A DNA stretch of 64,000 nt, taken from assembly GCF_000224145.3 (NCBI RefSeq), contig NC_020176.2, positions 3,055,592 to 3,119,591 on the forward strand, in the 5' to 3' direction. This document shows positions 60,601 to 64,000 of the stretch, in pieces. Both the position numbers and the translations under genes were made by a program. Numbering within the stretch: position 1 is the first letter of the stretch; every line of letters starts with the position of its first letter. The notes under the pieces are model-generated. The model searched no databases, was not told the DNA's origin, and saw only the letters and a program-made list of their open reading frames with translations. Origin of the DNA: Ciona intestinalis. Its lineage: Eukaryota; Chordata; Ascidiacea; Phlebobranchia; Cionidae.

Positions 60601-63600
60601 GAATGCTTACACCACCACTATATCCCAGGCACCCCCTGCAACTGGTTATTCCCACCATGTACCAGCGGTACCTACAACCATACCAGGTGGCCGTACAACA
60701 CAGCAAAACCACCGGCCACCTTTGGAAGACCGATCACGGTCCCAAACAGAGCGCGACAACCCCTACTTAGCGAGAAAGGCATCTCAGGACGTTTACCAAG
60801 ATGCAAAGATGTCTTCATCACCAAACCAAATTACTCGCCGGCCAAGTTTACCCGCTCAATCGGAGAAGCATAACACATGCCCAATTCCTGCAGTAGTTCA
60901 TGCAAACAACAATACCCATAAAATTACTCCAAACCAAACCTCAAACGAACCAAATCATCCGTCCATGTCATATAAACACCCAACGAGTGTGAACCAAACT
61001 GTTGACATAAACAATCGACGGCATTCGTTATCAAACTACTCACAGCCTGATAATAGTCCAACAATTCACACTAAACCTTACAATAAATCCCCTCCCGACT
61101 GCCCTGCCACTCAACCCGAGAAAAAATCCTATTCTCAACCCCCCCAATACTCTAGCAGTAACACCATGTCCGCACAACAGGGGGGTCAGAAAGTCGGGGC
61201 TACGAGCCAAAAATCGTACCCCATAAACACCCCTACAAACACCCGTGCCTCCCATGAGCCCCAACACCCCCCACCCCCTAAACAACCCACAAAACAACAC
61301 TCCCAAAACCCCCCAACCCCAGATAACAGTGTAAGATTGCAAAAACCGCCGTCGAAAAATGACACCCAACAGGGTAGAATGCAATCTTATGAACAAGCCA
61401 CCCCTGCCATGCACAGATCCAGTCAATATCATGATCAACAGAACTTCTACCCTCAAGAAAAACAAGTCTCTGCTGAGAGATCTGGTGGTGGCTACTATAG
61501 AAACTCAGCTAGTCACTACCAAGAAGGTATGTTGGGTTTAAAATATAACATTTTGCATTTACCGCCTGCCTTTATTCCTGAGGTTATGGGGTCAAGGCTC
61601 GACCCTGCTACCGTTGTGCCATGTGTGTTTTTGAAAAAAAACAGTTAATTAGTCCAGGGCAGAGTCAAACTATTGTCGAGAGAATCTGGCCTAAATACCT
61701 GGTCCTTGAAAGTACCTACCCCACATAAAATATTAGCATGTTAAATTCAGCTGTAATAAATCCCATTGATTTAAATAAGCGACTAACAGTGTCATTTAGG
61801 CCAAATATATATCTCTTATATTATACAATTTGCTGGATTTTCCTTTTGTCTGTTACATATTTCATACCACCAGACCTGCAGATGTTAAATTTTTACACGT
61901 TTTTCCAGACAACCACGCTGTAGCAGCCGCAGCAACCATGTTGTTTCAAAACCCCACCATGGCAAACCTGGGGCTTCCACCTTGGTCATTATCTCAAACA
62001 CAAACCAGTCATAACCGGTCTCAACCGAGCTCTACCAGCACCACTGCCAAGTCAAGTGCCATGACAGGTATGTGGTATTTAATGGCTATTGTTTTGTGAC
62101 CTTTAGAACAAGTTTTTAGGTGTAGCTTCGTTTTTGAGGATGTACCAGTCATTTTGAATGGAGTGAATCAATTTTTAGTGGTTGTAGATCGTTGATTTAA
62201 ATAGTTTTTTGCATGAATTTTACTTAATAATGTTATGACACAACAGTTTTATGGGGAAAATCATCATTCATTTTATAAATGCTGAAATAAAATTTCAATA
62301 TAAAACTATTTAAGAAAAACTTACATTTGTGCCTACTTTAAATAATGCGTTTTTACCCCACTAAAACATAAATTTGTCCGACACAGGTGCCTCCCACCAT
62401 GAGAGTGGTAACCACCGGCAACCGCATCACTCCACACAGATCTGTCAATCTTCCTCCGTTTCCACCTCAAGTCACGCACAGTCCAATCGTCATTCATCTA
62501 ACGGTACGTGTAGGAAAAAACACTACTTATTTGGCAATAAAAAGTGGCCTAAAAAGTTGTATGTGTAGTCATAGGCATCACAATTAAAGGTGTATGTGTA
62601 GCAAATAATGCGCCCAGTTTTTTATTTCTTTACCATAAGTATTCACTTAATCCATTATATGTGTAAAAATAGATGTCCCTTTTATTTTTAATGAATCTGT
62701 GCTGATAAATATTTTAAGTTGGTGTAGGTTTTAGCTCAAACAGTCTGTTTTATAGCACACAGTTTAGAAAACCATGTAACGAAATATATGTTACAGCTCA
62801 CCGAATGAGCAACAAGTCACGGCACCAGTCCACGACCTCCGACACCGTTGGCTCCACGGCTGCTAACACTGTCAAGTACCGTGCCACCACTGCCCACACC
62901 AATAATAACCACTGTCCACCAGCAAGCGTGGCAACTGCCAGTCAATCTGGTTCAAATACAACTAGACATGATACAGCTACAAATGAACATTTCCAGGTGA
63001 TTATAATATTGTTATTAGTTTGCTGAACACATTTTAATCTAATATTGGGCATATAATGGTATGCTCTCATATTGGTTAAATCAGAGCATTGGCTATGGTT
63101 CAGAGGACCTGGGCTCGAGGCTTGACGCTGCTACCATTGTGGTGTATGAGTTTTTGGTAAAAACACTTTTCAGTAATTGAGCCAAACAAAGGATCCCTTT
63201 TGTCAAAATTATTAGCCATAAATGAAAAATAAATCACCAAAAAAGTTACGCATGCAGTAACTAATAAGCGCACAAGGTATTATAAAAGAAGTACAATTTA
63301 TAAAACATGATATTTTAACCCATAAGGGCCAAAATGCCTATAACTACCTTTTTTATAATTGAATGAACTAAAACGCATTACAACCTACAGCAGCATAAGA
63401 GTTATGGGGACTACAGAAGTTACCGTATTCCCCCAACTCCCGCACCCACCCCACTGAGTCGTGAATCCCACACCCCTGGCTACTCTCCTCAGCAACATAA
63501 TGGCTTGCTCTCAGCTACTGCAGGGCCCACCAACAACACCTCCCTGCTACACCAGGATCTCACAGCTTCTGCTACATTAAGGTGACAAAATTTAAACTTT

Positions 63601-63902
63601 AAAGAACTTTTTTGGAGAAATTTTTGTTAAAAAAATGGAAGAAAAAAATGACTGTTTGTAGTGTTAATGTTTAAGGTTAAGAAATATTTTTGTAAGTTAT
63701 TACCTATTACCTATCTAAATGACATTATTTATAAAGACTTTAATTAAACCATACCACTCTAGAGCGTTGCAACAACAACATAAAGGTGACCGTCCTTCCC
63801 CACACGCAGCGGCAAGCATGTTACATTACGCAGCTGCAGTACAACAGTCTCAAGGTGCCGTTGCCGCTGCCAACGAACAATATAATCGTCTTGCTGCATC
63901 AG
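51610..63902 (+). CDS. CECR2: CECR2-like bromodomain chromatin remodelling factor, 3' end off window
   Basis: Twenty in-phase exons: 51610-51714, 52215-52324, 53189-53357, 53630-53733, 54405-54513, 54719-54806, 55215-55384, 55517-55603, 55994-56132, 56479-56671, 57749-57863, 58018-58110, 58298-58424, 58880-58966, 59172-61526, 61909-62067, 62387-62503, 62797-62996, 63391-63581 and 63763-63902 (about 1619 residues so far). The start MYSMKDLLSWWEVPAIAHFF and RRWEIEDGRVNPL, YRLDAQDVDEKLSGL, RLEPLGSDRNGSKYWYFFG match the CECR2 N-terminal (DDT-like) region. Lys-rich and coiled-coil stretches follow, then one bromodomain (about 464-565: SYAPGYHSVIKRPMDLSTIE, NNCRLYNG with acetyl-lysine-binding Asn532). 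Exon 15 (2355 bp) encodes acidic, AT-hook-like (KGRGRGR) and Ser/Pro/Gln-rich disordered sequence. In vertebrates CECR2 pairs with ISWI-type ATPases in the CERF complex. Exons 6 and 19 have tandem CAGCAG acceptors. Confidence 0.94.
55728..55955 (+). repeat. tRNA-derived SINE in CECR2 intron 8
   Basis: The head GGGCCTTGGCTCAGTGATTAGG resembles a tRNA A box and GCGGGTTTGATGC a B box. The body includes CCCAGGAGTCACTAAAGGG and ends near GGGGGCCCACTTT. No coding capacity. Confidence 0.6.
59083..59165 (+). mobile_element. MITE right half forming the intron end before CECR2 exon 15
   Basis: TGTTTACTACCAAATTGACAATAGG, GAGAATGAAAACATG and CTATCTTACCCCAACCTACTATG correspond to the right half and terminus of the family at 44339-44545. 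The element end supplies the pyrimidine-rich tract directly before the TTTTTCAG acceptor of exon 15. Confidence 0.65.
63056..63300 (+). repeat. SINE-like element, near full length, in CECR2 intron 18
   Basis: The head has ATTGGTTAAATCAGAGCATTGG (A-box-like) and GGGCTCGAGGCTTG (B-box-like), then GACGCTGCTACCATTGTGG. The tail carries ATTATTAGCCATA, AAATCACCAAAAAAGTTACG and AACTAATAAGCGCACAAGG, which links the tail family at 11101-11300 to a tRNA-like head. Confidence 0.65.
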
Positions 63903-64000
63903 GTAATAACTTATGTGAAAATACAGGCTCCGTTGCTCAGTGGCGCCATCATTGTAAGTAAAGGACTACAACTTTGCTATCAATACACAGCCTAAAAACT

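Noticed and set aside
61040-61465. 141-codon - strand frame
   Set aside because: Antisense shadow of CECR2 exon 15; Pro-rich coding reads as Gly/Leu-rich on the other strand.

Overview
The window looks like nuclear DNA of a solitary ascidian (tunicate), most likely the genus Ciona. The evidence is AT-rich intergenic DNA, compact many-exon genes with GT-AG introns of about 0.1-1 kb, animal gene families (PHKB, CECR2, CHMP1, SLC44, ZC2HC1, CYP2-clan P450), a U2 snRNA, and several dispersed MITE and SINE-like families. The species call is inference. Gene models were built by hand from reading frame, splice-site and intron-phase agreement; coordinates are usually good to the base, but none was checked against transcripts.

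Layout. 1-1563 (+): 3' end of a leucine-rich-repeat gene. 1832-6437 (-): an SLC44/choline-transporter-like gene with a large coding minisatellite in its first extracellular loop. 8113-8750: U2 snRNA split by a 500-N gap. 9394-10807 (-): a secreted protein with a LamG-like domain; a broken inverted copy of its last codons lies at 11541-11609. 11965-15516 (-): a complete nine-exon carboxylesterase. 16592-18908 (+): an unrecognised small secreted EF-hand protein ending in SDEL. 19666-21619 (-): a phytanoyl-CoA dioxygenase-family gene. 22490-31646 (+): phosphorylase kinase beta subunit, 20 exons, with a C-terminal CaaX box. 32323-33433 and 40076-41478 (-): two paralogous multi-pass membrane proteins, the first frameshifted, flanking a nine-exon CYP2-like P450 at 34860-38868 (-). 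43819-46322 (+): ESCRT-III CHMP1. 47527-49910 (-): a ZC2HC1-type zinc-finger protein. 51610 to beyond 63902 (+): CECR2, a bromodomain chromatin-remodelling factor running off the window.

The genes do not form an operon or pathway; this is ordinary mixed-function euchromatin. The most notable features are the repeat-expanded SLC44 loop with a 144-bp higher-order repeat, the EF-hand gene whose exon 4 has two competing frames, the U2 locus at an assembly gap with flanking palindromes, a frameshifted paralog, and a MITE family of over a dozen copies, some of whose ends now lie directly upstream of splice acceptors.
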